64,000 nt of DNA from Paenibacillus swuensis (GCF_001644605.1 NZ_CP011388.1:4693501-4757500); one strand, 5' to 3'. Counted from the first letter of the stretch, positions 53,992 through 62,461 are shown. A program made the numbers and translations. The notes: generated by a model from the letters alone, not told the origin.

Positions 53992-54020
53992 TTTATACCC
54001 ATATTATTTGCATTTTGCAA
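53992..54020 (-). promoter_or_regulatory. Promoter of the Cys-rich MarR gene with palindrome copy 2
   Basis: Minus strand: -35 TTGCAA (54015-54020), 17-bp spacer, -10 TATAAA (53992-53997). The palindrome TTGCAAAATGCAA (54008-54020) covers the -35, a position that fits repression. Confidence 0.7.
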
Positions 54021-54090
54021 GTTAATTATTATTTATAGTCAAACAGGTATATGGATGCTCTTCGGCGTTTTATGCAGTTAAAATAATTAC

Positions 54091-54119
54091 TTGCTTATAT
54101 AACGCATTGATTATATACT
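54091..54119 (+). promoter_or_regulatory. ars operon promoter with AT-rich inverted repeat
   Basis: -35 TTGCTT (54091-54096), 17-bp spacer, -10 TATACT (54114-54119). TATATAA and TTATATA (54096-54102 and 54111-54117) form an inverted repeat across spacer and -10, a likely ArsR operator. Confidence 0.7.
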
Positions 54120-54141
54120 TTCCACATAAAGGAGGCTGCCT

Positions 54142-54471
54142 ATGGAAGATCGGATTATGGAGATGGCAGAAGATTTAAAGTTGTTAGCGGATAAGACCCG
54201 GCTTTCTATTGTTGCCTTGCTAAAGGAACGAGAGCTTTGCGTTTGTGATATTACCGATATCACAGGAATGTCTCAACCCAATGCCAGTCAACATTTGCGA
54301 AAGCTTAAGATGGCCGGAATGGTGAATGAAAGTAAAAGGGGACAGTGGGTTTATTATTCGCTGGTTACGACAGATAAACCTTATCTCGAGTGTTTATATG
54401 GTAGCCTTCCCAGCATGAAGGAGAAAATTGATGCCGTGAAAGGCTGTTGTGAGGTTGGGGAGGACGTATGA
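54142..54471 (+). CDS. arsR: ArsR arsenite-responsive repressor
   Basis: A 109-residue ArsR/SmtB repressor. The metalloid-binding ELCVCDI motif (Cys33, Cys35) leads the recognition helix, followed by [20 protein letters not shown] and wing [11 protein letters not shown]; further Cys are in YLECLYG and KGCCEVG. As(III) binding to the motif releases DNA. AAAGGAGG precedes the start. It overlaps arsB by four bases and so is the first gene of arsR-arsB-arsC-phosphatase. Confidence 0.95.
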   Translation: MEDRIMEMAEDLKLLADKTRLSIVALLKERELCVCDITDITGMSQPNASQHLRKLKMAGMVNESKRGQWVYYSLVTTDKPYLECLYGSLPSMKEKIDAVKGCCEVGEDV

Positions 54472-55880
54472 CATCTTTAGCTATTATTATATTTTTAATT
54501 ACTTTAACATTGGTGATTTGGCAGCCTAAAGGACTGAACATCGGTTGGTCCGCTGCAGGCGGAGCCATTCTGGCTCTATTATTCGGTGTTGTGAGTTTGG
54601 GTGATGTGTGGACCGTTACAGGCATCGTGTGGAACGCTACGCTTGCGTTTGTAGCCATCATTCTCATATCTCTAATCCTGGATGAGATTGGTTTCTTCGA
54701 ATGGTCTGCTCTGCATATGGCCAGACTTGCGAAGGGCAACGGAAAGCTTATGTTCGTATATGTCATTTTGCTGGGAGCAGCGGTATCTTCTCTATTCGCA
54801 AATGACGGAGCCGCATTGATCTTGACTCCGATTGTCCTTGCTATGGTAAGAGCCTTAAAGTTCGATGATAAAATGATTCTGCCGTTTATAATGGCCAGCG
54901 GATTTATTGCAGACACCACATCTCTTCCGCTCGTTGTAAGCAACCTGGTTAACATTGTATCCGCGGATTATTTCGGAATAACTTTCTTGCAATACGCAAG
55001 CCGCATGATCATACCTAATTTCTTTTCGCTCGCAGCGAGTATTCTCGTGTTATATCTTTATTTCCGCAAGAGCATACCGACGAATTACAATGTATCAGAA
55101 CTTAAGCAACCTCATGAAGCGATCAAAGATGCGAAGCTGTTTCGATTATCGTGGATCATTCTTGGCATTCTGCTTGTTGCTTACCTATCCAGCGAATTTA
55201 TCGGTGTTCCGGTTTCCTTTGTAGCCGGAGCGGTTGCAATCTTGTTCATCCTTGCTGCAAGAAGAAGTCCTGCAATCCATACCGGCAAGCTGGTTAAGGA
55301 AGCTCCGTGGGCTGTCGTTGTGTTCTCTATCGGAATGTATGTCGTCATTTATGGACTGCGTAACGTCGGACTCACAGATTTATTAGGAGATGTTATTCAA
55401 CAAGTTGCCGATCAAGGACTCTTTGCCGCTACCTTAGGTATGGGCTTTATTGCCGCGGTCATTTCATCCGTCATGAATAACATGCCTACCGTTATGATTG
55501 ATGCCCTCGCTATTGAAGGAACCAATACAAATGGGATCATACGAGAAGCTCTTATTTACGCGAACGTCATTGGCAGTGATTTAGGTCCTAAGATTACCCC
55601 TATAGGTTCTTTGGCCACACTTCTGTGGTTGCATGTATTGTCTCGTAAAGGCGTAAAAATCACTTGGGGCTACTACTTTAAAGTTGGGATTATTCTTACG
55701 ATTCCAACGTTGCTTATCACCCTGCTCGGACTTTACCTGTGGCTTTCATATATTATCGCGGCAAGTGTGAATATATGGGTGTCCATTGCGATCATTACTC
55801 TCGTGATTGCTCTGATTTCCGGGTTGATCCTGATAGCAGTAAACAAGAGACAGAATAAAGAAGGTCAACAAAGCAACTAA
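54468..55880 (+). CDS. arsB: ArsB-type arsenite efflux permease
   Basis: A 470-residue membrane protein with about twelve segments. [18 protein letters not shown] and [19 protein letters not shown] are the ArsB/NhaD signature loops, and [20 protein letters not shown] is strongly ArsB-like. It expels As(III)/Sb(III). The ATG overlaps the arsR stop. No arsA gene follows, so it would work as a secondary transporter. Confidence 0.94.
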   Translation: MTSLAIIIFLITLTLVIWQPKGLNIGWSAAGGAILALLFGVVSLGDVWTVTGIVWNATLAFVAIILISLILDEIGFFEWSALHMARLAKGNGKLMFVYVILLGAAVSSLFANDGAALILTPIVLAMVRALKFDDKMILPFIMASGFIADTTSLPLVVSNLVNIVSADYFGITFLQYASRMIIPNFFSLAASILVLYLYFRKSIPTNYNVSELKQPHEAIKDAKLFRLSWIILGILLVAYLSSEFIGVPVSFVAGAVAILFILAARRSPAIHTGKLVKEAPWAVVVFSIGMYVVIYGLRNVGLTDLLGDVIQQVADQGLFAATLGMGFIAAVISSVMNNMPTVMIDALAIEGTNTNGIIREALIYANVIGSDLGPKITPIGSLATLLWLHVLSRKGVKITWGYYFKVGIILTIPTLLITLLGLYLWLSYIIAASVNIWVSIAIITLVIALISGLILIAVNKRQNKEGQQSN

Positions 55881-55911
55881 ATACATTAATCATTTAAAGG
55901 AGAATTATTTC

Positions 55912-56337
55912 ATGGAGAAAAAACCGCTTGTTTACTTTTTGTGCACAGGAAATTCATGCAGAAGTCAAATTGCGGATGGATTTTTACAACAACTTGGCGG
56001 TCATAAATATGAAGTGAAAAGCGCAGGCTTGGAGGCGCATGGACTAAATCCCCGTGCTGTAGAGACTATGAAAGAAGCAGGAATTGATATCTCCAAGAAC
56101 ACGTCTGATGTAATTGATCCTGATCTGTTGGCAGACGCGGACTATATTATTACTCTGTGCGGTCATGCGAATGATAATTGTCCTGTAGTTCGCAATGATA
56201 AAGCCGTAAGATGGCACTGGGGTTTTGATGATCCCGCCAAAGCGACAGGCACGGAAGAAGAAATTAAGAATCAATTCCGTACGGTTCGTGATTCCATTAA
56301 GAAACGTATCGAACAATTTGTAGAGGAAGGCAAGTAG
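55912..56337 (+). CDS. arsC: Thioredoxin-coupled arsenate reductase
   Basis: A 141-residue low-molecular-weight-phosphatase-fold arsenate reductase. The P-loop [10 protein letters not shown] holds Cys11 and Cys16; the redox pair Cys83 and Cys90 ([12 protein letters not shown]) completes the three-Cys relay of the thioredoxin-dependent S. aureus/B. subtilis class (equivalents of Cys10, 82, 89). Preceded by AAAGGAG, 31 bases after arsB. Confidence 0.96.
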   Translation: MEKKPLVYFLCTGNSCRSQIADGFLQQLGGHKYEVKSAGLEAHGLNPRAVETMKEAGIDISKNTSDVIDPDLLADADYIITLCGHANDNCPVVRNDKAVRWHWGFDDPAKATGTEEEIKNQFRTVRDSIKKRIEQFVEEGK

Positions 56338-56368
56338 CGTTTGGATCATTCAAAAAGGAGTGCAATAT

Positions 56369-56806
56369 ATGACTAGAGACAAAAAATATCACGCCTTATA
56401 TGAAGATAAAATCTTCATGGGCGGAGCTGCGGACGTTAAAGATATGGTATTAAACGAAGGTATTGATGTAGTTGTAGATTTACGCGCGGAGTCTGTTGAA
56501 TGTTCCTATCCGGAGGCGAGCGTAGAATGGGTTAAAATCCCGTTGGGTGACAACGCTGCCGGCAGTCAGGAGAACTTATTCCGATCCGCCATTGATGCCG
56601 TAGTGGGGGCTTACCGCGAAGGTAAAAAGGTCGCTTTTCACTGCGGCGGAGGTAAAGGCAGAACGGGTACTGTAGCTATAGGCACACTGCTTGAACTTGG
56701 TGAAGCGAGTTCTATTGACGAAGCCGAGCTAAAAGCTAAGAACATTCGCAGCATGATTGATGTTAAGCCCGCGCAAAGGGAGTCGCTTGAAAAGCTATAT
56801 TCGTAA
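56369..56806 (+). CDS. Dual-specificity/tyrosine phosphatase-like protein in the ars operon
   Basis: A 145-residue protein starting at ATG 56369, eight bases after AAAAAGGAG; an in-frame GTG at 56360 is inside the ribosome site and rejected. The signature HCGGGKGRTG is a full CX5R phosphatase loop with catalytic Cys and Arg, and DVVVDLRAE lies before it as in DSP-type enzymes. It is the last gene of the ars operon, followed by a terminator. Cysteine phosphatases and arsenate reductases share chemistry, so an accessory arsenate- or organoarsenical-related role is possible, but ordinary protein or sugar phosphatase activity is equally open. Confidence 0.85.
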   Translation: MTRDKKYHALYEDKIFMGGAADVKDMVLNEGIDVVVDLRAESVECSYPEASVEWVKIPLGDNAAGSQENLFRSAIDAVVGAYREGKKVAFHCGGGKGRTGTVAIGTLLELGEASSIDEAELKAKNIRSMIDVKPAQRESLEKLYS

Positions 56807-56827
56807 TGAGTTAAGACCATAACCAAA

Positions 56828-56860
56828 TAACCTTGGCCAACTAACGGCCAAGGTTATTTT
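56828..56860. terminator. Strong terminator after the ars operon
   Basis: TAACCTTGGCC and GGCCAAGGTTA pair perfectly with loop AACTAAC, followed by TTTT; on the other strand it faces the end of helD. Confidence 0.93.
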
Positions 56861-56949
56861 CATATTCGCTGTACCCAAGACGATCCGTTCGGAAGGCGGA
56901 CCCGTCTTCCTTACTTATTATTACAACCGATATCATCATCCCGGATACG

Positions 56950-59367
56950 TCAATCTGACGCGGTCTCATACACATCCGGATGCAACGCATGAACAAACGG
57001 CGACCATTCGCCAGTCGAATACAGATAAAGTCGATGCATCGCCCGCGTACATGCTGTGTAAAGAAGCTTCCGTTCGTTGTCTCGACCATAAGCTTCGGGC
57101 GATGCATCATAGATTAAGACCGCATCGAATTCAATACCCTTTGCGAGATACACGGGAATGATCATGACTCCTTTTTCAAAGTCCTTTGTTTCCTTTGTAA
57201 CAAGCTGCAGTGCTTCGCTTCCCTGAGTTCGCACTGATTCATAGGCCTCTCTGCTTTCGGCCGCGGTCTTCGTAATGACAGCGATGGATTCGAAGCCCTC
57301 AGCCCTGAGCGCCGCGATATCGACAAGAATGCGCGCATCGCGCTTTGACCCGCTGGCTATTCTCCTCAGCAGCGGCTTATGCCCCTCCCTGTCAAATGGT
57401 GCGATCTCTCCCCCGTCCGGAAGCATGCCCTTCGTAAATTCAACAATTTCTCTGGTTGAACGATAACTGCGCATAAGGCGAATCAGGCTTGTTTCCGCTT
57501 CGCCGTAAAGTCGGATGATCGGCGAATCGGTTGCAGACAGATTGGTGGCTTGCATGAAGATCGCTTGCCCGAAATCGCCGAGCACCGTCATCCGCGCACG
57601 AGGAAACAGCTTCTTCATATATTCATATTGAAACGAAGAATAGTCCTGTCCCTCATCGACGAAGACATGCCGAATCTCTGTGTTCGTGCGGACGCCCTCA
57701 ATTAATTCTTTGAGATATAAATACGGTGTCGCGTCTTCGTGGAACAGCTTGTTGCTGAGCAGCGTTTCCTTGGTTTGTCTGCATATTTCCGGCCAGAGCC
57801 CAGGGACGTCGACCCCGTTCGTTTGCTCCCGATAAGCAACTTCGTCAACAAACAATTGGCCATAAATGCTTTTGACATCTACAAACGAGAATTTCTTTAC
57901 ACTTTTCCTAAGCGGTTTGAAATGTTCTTTCACAATCCTTCGGAGGAGTAAGTCTTCCTCTCTCAGGCCGAAGTCAAAGTCGCTTTCATCTCCCCTGCGC
58001 TTGTTGTTCATTTTCTCGCGAACGGAGGCGTAAAGCTCCGCAAGATCCAATAACTCTGACTCTTTATGAAGCTCCCCGAAAGCTTCCGCATATTCATCGG
58101 TATCCAGATAGTTGAGTTCTTCCTGCACCCAGGACGCATCGCGTTCCGCGCGTTCCAGCTTGGTCAATTCGTCCAGCAGCCATTCCTGCAGCTGAGATAT
58201 CCGATGATTCAACGGCAGAGTACGTTCATAACTGTAGAATTCGTCGCGCATTCGCTTAACGCTGATCAACTCGCGATCTCGAAATTGAATGCTGTTAAAT
58301 CGCATACCCTCCCGCCCCAACCATAGGCCATAGTTCTGCAGCGCAAGCAGGAACTCCTCGGAAGCTTTATACTCAATCCCCTGAACACGAGCCTCATATC
58401 CCGACGTTCCTTGTTCGGTCAGCACATACTCCGTCTGATCAAAAATATCCTCAGGGCGCAACGTGGACCCCAGCCAATAGTCCAGATATTCCTGAAACGT
58501 CGTCTGCTGCATATTTTCTTCGCCAAGCTCCGGCAGAACGGTAGAGATATAACTTACAAACATCGGATTCGGCGAGAAGAGAATAATCTGATCCGCCCTG
58601 ATCGACTGTCGGTTTTTGTACAACAAATACGCAACCCGTTGCAACGCTGCGGAAGTTTTACCGCTGCCTGCAGCTCCCTGTACGATAAGCATTCGGCTAT
58701 GATCATTACGGATAATGGCATTTTGTTCCTTCTGGATGGTGGACACGATACTCTTCATTTGCGAGTTCGCGCCTTGGCCAAGCACTTGCTGCAACAATTC
58801 GTCTCCAATCGTTTCGCTCGCGTCAAACATATTAACAATGCGCCCGTCATGAATTTGAAACTGCCGTTTAAGCTCCATCCTTCCGTCGATTCGTCCGGAC
58901 GGTGTATCATATGAAGCCGGTCCGGGTGAATAGTCGTAGTACAGACTGGCAATCGGTGTGCGCCAGTCGTAGATCAGAAAGCTTAATTCGTCTTCGTCGA
59001 CGAAGGATGATACACCGATATAAACTCGCTCACTATGCTCTGTACCTTCCTCCAGAAAGTCAATACGCCCGAAATAAGGAGACGGGAGCAGACGGTTCAT
59101 GCTTTTCCAGCGTTGTATCATTTGCTTTTGGACGCGTTCCCGTTCGGCCAACATCGCGGATTGCTGTTGTACAGAGTAAAAGGTATCTTCGAAATCATCC
59201 GTGGTAGCCGTATTAATCGTCAGATCTTCCCAGAACCGCTTGCGGATTTCCGCAGCCTGATCTCGCAGTCCAGCAACCTCCGGCTCAAGTTTATCCATAC
59301 TCGCCTGCAGTTTGTTTCGAACCTGATCAAGCCGATCTTGTTCTAGCACCCATTCCTTTTCTTCCAT
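56950..59367 (-). CDS. helD: HelD-like RNA polymerase-associated ATPase (UvrD-type helicase fold)
   Basis: An 805-residue cytoplasmic protein. It has an N-terminal coiled coil (DQVRNKLQASMDKLEPEVAG) that in HelD enters the polymerase secondary channel, a domain with FLIYDWRTPIASLYYDYSPG, Walker A QGAAGSGKTSAALQR (about residue 234), Walker B region VFVDEGQDYSSFQYEYMKKL and GDFGQAIF. HelD releases stalled polymerase from DNA and can oppose rifampicin in some bacteria. The ATG at 59367 lies 15 bases after AAGGAG; a GTG at 59382 overlaps that site and is rejected, and TTG 59370 is possible. The leader carries a strong minus-strand promoter and a long inverted repeat. Confidence 0.9.
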   Translation of the reverse strand: MEEKEWVLEQDRLDQVRNKLQASMDKLEPEVAGLRDQAAEIRKRFWEDLTINTATTDDFEDTFYSVQQQSAMLAERERVQKQMIQRWKSMNRLLPSPYFGRIDFLEEGTEHSERVYIGVSSFVDEDELSFLIYDWRTPIASLYYDYSPGPASYDTPSGRIDGRMELKRQFQIHDGRIVNMFDASETIGDELLQQVLGQGANSQMKSIVSTIQKEQNAIIRNDHSRMLIVQGAAGSGKTSAALQRVAYLLYKNRQSIRADQIILFSPNPMFVSYISTVLPELGEENMQQTTFQEYLDYWLGSTLRPEDIFDQTEYVLTEQGTSGYEARVQGIEYKASEEFLLALQNYGLWLGREGMRFNSIQFRDRELISVKRMRDEFYSYERTLPLNHRISQLQEWLLDELTKLERAERDASWVQEELNYLDTDEYAEAFGELHKESELLDLAELYASVREKMNNKRRGDESDFDFGLREEDLLLRRIVKEHFKPLRKSVKKFSFVDVKSIYGQLFVDEVAYREQTNGVDVPGLWPEICRQTKETLLSNKLFHEDATPYLYLKELIEGVRTNTEIRHVFVDEGQDYSSFQYEYMKKLFPRARMTVLGDFGQAIFMQATNLSATDSPIIRLYGEAETSLIRLMRSYRSTREIVEFTKGMLPDGGEIAPFDREGHKPLLRRIASGSKRDARILVDIAALRAEGFESIAVITKTAAESREAYESVRTQGSEALQLVTKETKDFEKGVMIIPVYLAKGIEFDAVLIYDASPEAYGRDNERKLLYTACTRAMHRLYLYSTGEWSPFVHALHPDVYETASD

Positions 59368-59411
59368 CAATACCGAACACACTCCTTTTTATTTTTCGGA
59401 TAAAAAAAGAG

Positions 59412-59527
59412 CATTGACAAATCAACCTTTCGGATGTACAATAAAATTAGGATAGAATTGCAACGAACCTAATAATTAATTTGTCAATGACGCTACTGAT
59501 TATATCACAGCGTTTTTTGTTATTCAA
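59412..59527. promoter_or_regulatory. Convergent promoters and 11-bp inverted repeat in the helD leader
   Basis: Minus strand: TTGAAT (59522-59527), 17 bp, TATAAT (59499-59504) with TG one base before the -10, reading toward helD. Plus strand: TTGACA (59414-59419), 17 bp, TACAAT (59437-59442), reading the opposite way into the same segment. CATTGACAAAT (59412-59422) and ATTTGTCAATG (59479-59489) are exact inverted repeats; in the helD transcript they form a stem followed by CTCTTTTTTT, a possible attenuator. The plus transcript meets ACGCT...AGCGTTTTTT (59490-59517), a weak terminator-like end. Confidence 0.65.
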
Positions 59528-59602
59528 TTTATTTTTAAATATATGTACAAACGATGATTCTCCATTTTATTTTGGGGGATCATTTTTTAAATTCACCAAA
59601 TT

Positions 59603-59645
59603 TTCACAACGGTTGTGAACTATTTCACATACTTTCCTGTATGAT
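59603..59645 (+). promoter_or_regulatory. Rex-type operator upstream of the cyd operon
   Basis: TTGTGAACTATTTCACAT (59613-59630) matches the Rex consensus TTGTGAA-N4-TTCACAA except for the last base. A further TTCACAA (59603-59609) makes a second inverted pair with TTGTGAA across CGG. A -10-like TATGAT is at 59640-59645. Rex represses cydABCD in Bacillota when NADH is low. Confidence 0.78.
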
Positions 59646-59741
59646 AGCAATATAAACCAATTCGAACCGTTTAATCCGTCCACACTGGTGTAATATGTAA
59701 TAGACTGATTTCGGTTTAATAGAATAGAAACAGGTGAGCTC

Positions 59742-59861
59742 ATGGACCAAGATTCGAACGACAGCAACCGCCGTATTCGCAAACAGGAGAAAACCTTATT
59801 CATTGTATGTATCGCAGTGGCGGTCATTATGCTCCTGTCTGTGTTACGCAGAATATTCTAA
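59742..59861 (+). CDS. Small membrane protein (39 residues) preceding cydA
   Basis: ATG 59742 follows CAGGTGAGCTC. The peptide has a charged cytoplasmic start (MDQDSNDSNRRIRKQEK) and a single membrane helix (TLFIVCIAVAVIMLLSVLRR), ending IF. It is not in standard size-filtered gene calls. It lies between the Rex site and cydA, 49 bases before the cydA start, in the same direction, so it should be on the cyd transcript. I do not recognise it. It could be an accessory bd-oxidase peptide or a translated leader. Confidence 0.6.
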   Translation: MDQDSNDSNRRIRKQEKTLFIVCIAVAVIMLLSVLRRIF

Positions 59862-59910
59862 ACCCGTCTAAATCATGATTTCCGTACCAAAAAAGGGAGT
59901 TGACCGCAAC

Positions 59911-61257
59911 ATGCCGCAATACGATCCGGCCGTCTACAGCCGCATCCTGACGAGCCTTACGCTCGGGTTTCACATCATCTTCGCCACCATCGGCGTCGGC
60001 GTTCCGCTGATGATCGCGCTCGCCGAATGGATGGGGATCAAGCGTAACGATCCCCACTACACCTTACTCGCCCGCCGCTGGGCGCGCGGCTTCGTCATTA
60101 CCGTCGCTGTCGGTGTCGTCACCGGCACCTCCATCGGGATTCAGCTCAGCCTCCTGTGGCCGAGCTTTATGCGCATCGCGGGGCAAGCGATCGCCTTGCC
60201 CCTGTTCATGGAGACGTTCGCCTTCTTCGTTGAGGCGATATTCTTGGGCATCTATCTCTATACCTGGGATCGATTCAAGAAACCGATCTATCATTTCTGG
60301 TTGAGCATTCCCATCATTCTGGGTTCTTCGGGCTCCGCCATGTTTATCACCATGATGAACTCGTTTATGAACGCGCCCGCGGGCTTTACGCTGGAGGACG
60401 GCAAGATTACCAACATTCAACCCATCCTGGCGATGCTTAACCCGGCTACGCCCACGAAGGTGTCGCATGTGCTGTTCTCCGCCTACTTGACCTGTGCTTT
60501 CATTCTGGCCGGGATTGCCGCCTATTCCATTCTCAAGGGACGCAAGCACGTTTACTATAAGAAGGCGCTGAAGCTCACCATGACCACTGGCCTGATCTTC
60601 GCGATCGGCACAGCCGTAGTCGGCGACTTGTCAGGTAAATATCTGGCCGAATATCAACCGGAGAAGCTGGCTGCCGCGGAGTGGCATTTTGAAACCATCG
60701 AGAAAGCGCCTTTAATTCTGGGCGGGATTCTCACGGAGGACAATGAAGTGAAATTCGGGCTCCAAATCCCTTACGCTCTCTCCATTCTGGCACATGGGAC
60801 GCCCAATGCTGTCGTGAAAGGACTGAATGAATACAAAGCCGAGGATTTGCCGCCCTTATATATCCATTACCTGTTCGACGCGATGGTCGCCATCGGCATG
60901 TTCCTGATGCTGCTGACCCTGCTGTACTTCATCCTGCGGAAATGGCGCAAAGGCAATCCGCATCACAGGCTGCTCCTGTGGGCGATCGTCATCGCAGCCC
61001 CGCTGTCCGTCTTCGCGATTGAATTCGGCTGGGTATTCTCCGAAGTCGGCCGTCAGCCGTGGATCCTTCGCGGATTCATGCGAACCAACGAGGGAGCCAC
61101 CACTTCCGAACATGTCGACATCATGCTTTACCTGTTCTTGCTTTTATATCTCGTGCTGGGCATCGCGGTGAGCCGTGTGCTGCGGACCCTGTTCCGTAAC
61201 AATCCCGCTGAAGCCGAACTGCTCGCGCTTGAGGATTCGGGGGCGGATAAACGATGA
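59911..61257 (+). CDS. cydA: Cytochrome bd quinol oxidase subunit I
   Basis: A 448-residue membrane protein from ATG 59911 (MPQYDPAVYSRILTSLTLGF), 11 bases after GGGAG; an in-frame ATG at 59875 adds 12 residues and lacks a ribosome site. Heme-ligand regions are visible: His in FHIIFATIGVG, His in KVSHVLFSAYL, and GWVFSEVGRQPW with the hallmark GRQPW. The quinol-loop motif QPEKLAAAE is intact and the Q-loop is short, as in Geobacillus-type enzymes. It reduces O2 to water with quinol. Third-base G/C is visibly high compared with the ars genes. Confidence 0.96.
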   Translation: MPQYDPAVYSRILTSLTLGFHIIFATIGVGVPLMIALAEWMGIKRNDPHYTLLARRWARGFVITVAVGVVTGTSIGIQLSLLWPSFMRIAGQAIALPLFMETFAFFVEAIFLGIYLYTWDRFKKPIYHFWLSIPIILGSSGSAMFITMMNSFMNAPAGFTLEDGKITNIQPILAMLNPATPTKVSHVLFSAYLTCAFILAGIAAYSILKGRKHVYYKKALKLTMTTGLIFAIGTAVVGDLSGKYLAEYQPEKLAAAEWHFETIEKAPLILGGILTEDNEVKFGLQIPYALSILAHGTPNAVVKGLNEYKAEDLPPLYIHYLFDAMVAIGMFLMLLTLLYFILRKWRKGNPHHRLLLWAIVIAAPLSVFAIEFGWVFSEVGRQPWILRGFMRTNEGATTSEHVDIMLYLFLLLYLVLGIAVSRVLRTLFRNNPAEAELLALEDSGADKR

Positions 61258-62282
61258 GCTATGAACTTTTAGGTATCACGGTCTTATGGACCTTTTTGTA
61301 CGGCTACCTGATTGTGGCCTCTGTGGACTTCGGCGCCGGTTTCTTCAGTTACTATAGCGAGTTGACCGGCAAGAAGAACGTCATCCACCATATCATCCAG
61401 CGTTATTTGTCTCCGGTATGGGAAGTAACCAATGTCTTTCTCATCTTCTTCATGGTGGGTATTGTCGGCTTCTTTCCGGACACGGCCTATTATTACGGAA
61501 CGGCTTTGCTGATTCCGGGCAGTGTCGCTATCATTCTGTTGGCCATTCGGGGCTCTTACTACGCTTTCGCGAACTACGGTTCGAAGAAAGACAACCGGTT
61601 CTATCTGTTCCTTTATGGCGCGACCGGTTTATTGATTCCTGCTTCCTTATCCACCGTGCTGACCTTGTCGGAAGGCGGATTTATTGAGGAACGAGGCAAT
61701 AAAGTCATCTTTTTGTACGAAAAATTGTTCACCAGCTCCTACTCCTGGTCCGTCGTTCTGCTTGCGATTGTCAGTGTGTTGTATATCTCAGCTGTGTTCC
61801 TGACGTATTATGCCAGCCGGGCGAATGACGGTGCGGCTTTACAACTCCTGCGCCGATACGCGCTCGGTTGGAGCATGCCGACAATTCTCTCCTCCATGCT
61901 GGTGTTCTTTGCGATTTCGCGGCATAACCCGGTGCATTTTGAACGTATGGTGGATCTGTTTTGGATGTTTGCGCTATCCTTTATCTGTTTCGCGGTTGCC
62001 GTTTATCTCGTATGGACACGCAAAGCTTACGGGCTGGCGTTCGTGTTCGTGATGCTTCAATTCGCATTCGCTTTCTTCGGTTACGGGGCCGCGCATATGC
62101 CGCATATTCTGTACCCTTACTTAACGATTTATGATAACTTCACGAACGATACGATGGCCGTCGCGCTTATTGTCGTATTCATTCTCGGATTATTGGTGCT
62201 CATTCCATCCCTGGCATTACTCATGCGATTGTTCCTGTTTGATGCCAAATATGTGCAAGGACAGACCAAGCCTGCCAAGTAA
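61254..62282 (+). CDS. cydB: Cytochrome bd quinol oxidase subunit II
   Basis: A 342-residue membrane protein overlapping the cydA stop by four bases. It starts SYELLGITVLWTFLYGYLIV and contains SVDFGAGFFSYY and PVWEVTNVFLIFFMVGIVGF, the usual CydB/CioB segments. It pairs with CydA. cydCD genes are not in the window. Confidence 0.95.
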   Translation: MSYELLGITVLWTFLYGYLIVASVDFGAGFFSYYSELTGKKNVIHHIIQRYLSPVWEVTNVFLIFFMVGIVGFFPDTAYYYGTALLIPGSVAIILLAIRGSYYAFANYGSKKDNRFYLFLYGATGLLIPASLSTVLTLSEGGFIEERGNKVIFLYEKLFTSSYSWSVVLLAIVSVLYISAVFLTYYASRANDGAALQLLRRYALGWSMPTILSSMLVFFAISRHNPVHFERMVDLFWMFALSFICFAVAVYLVWTRKAYGLAFVFVMLQFAFAFFGYGAAHMPHILYPYLTIYDNFTNDTMAVALIVVFILGLLVLIPSLALLMRLFLFDAKYVQGQTKPAK

Positions 62283-62324
62283 CAACATTTCATACTCACA
62301 CGTGCAAAATAAGGAGGAAACCGC

Positions 62325-62447
62325 ATGCAGGACTTTCTCATCTTCTACGCGCCGCCGCTTCTGGTTGTGTTGGCTATTATGCTGATTTTTTGGTGGGGCG
62401 CGCGCCCCGAAACCTCGGAAAATCGGTTGCCGAAAGGACAGGAATAA
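62325..62447 (+). CDS. cydS: CydS-like small subunit of cytochrome bd oxidase
   Basis: A 40-residue protein with a perfect AAGGAGG eight bases upstream of ATG 62325. It begins MQDFLIFYAPPLLVVLAIML, one membrane helix, followed by WWGARPETSE and a polar tail. The start and topology match what I recall of CydS of the Geobacillus bd oxidase (about 33 residues, M-Q-x-F-L-I-x-x-A-P), a single-helix subunit near heme b558. It lies 42 bases after cydB and before the terminator. Confidence 0.85.
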   Translation: MQDFLIFYAPPLLVVLAIMLIFWWGARPETSENRLPKGQE

Positions 62448-62461
62448 CGCAACTTAAACAC

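Noticed and set aside
59567-59827. 86-residue minus-strand frame upstream of cydA
   Set aside because: It crosses the Rex-type operator and the 39-residue + strand gene and has no ribosome site.
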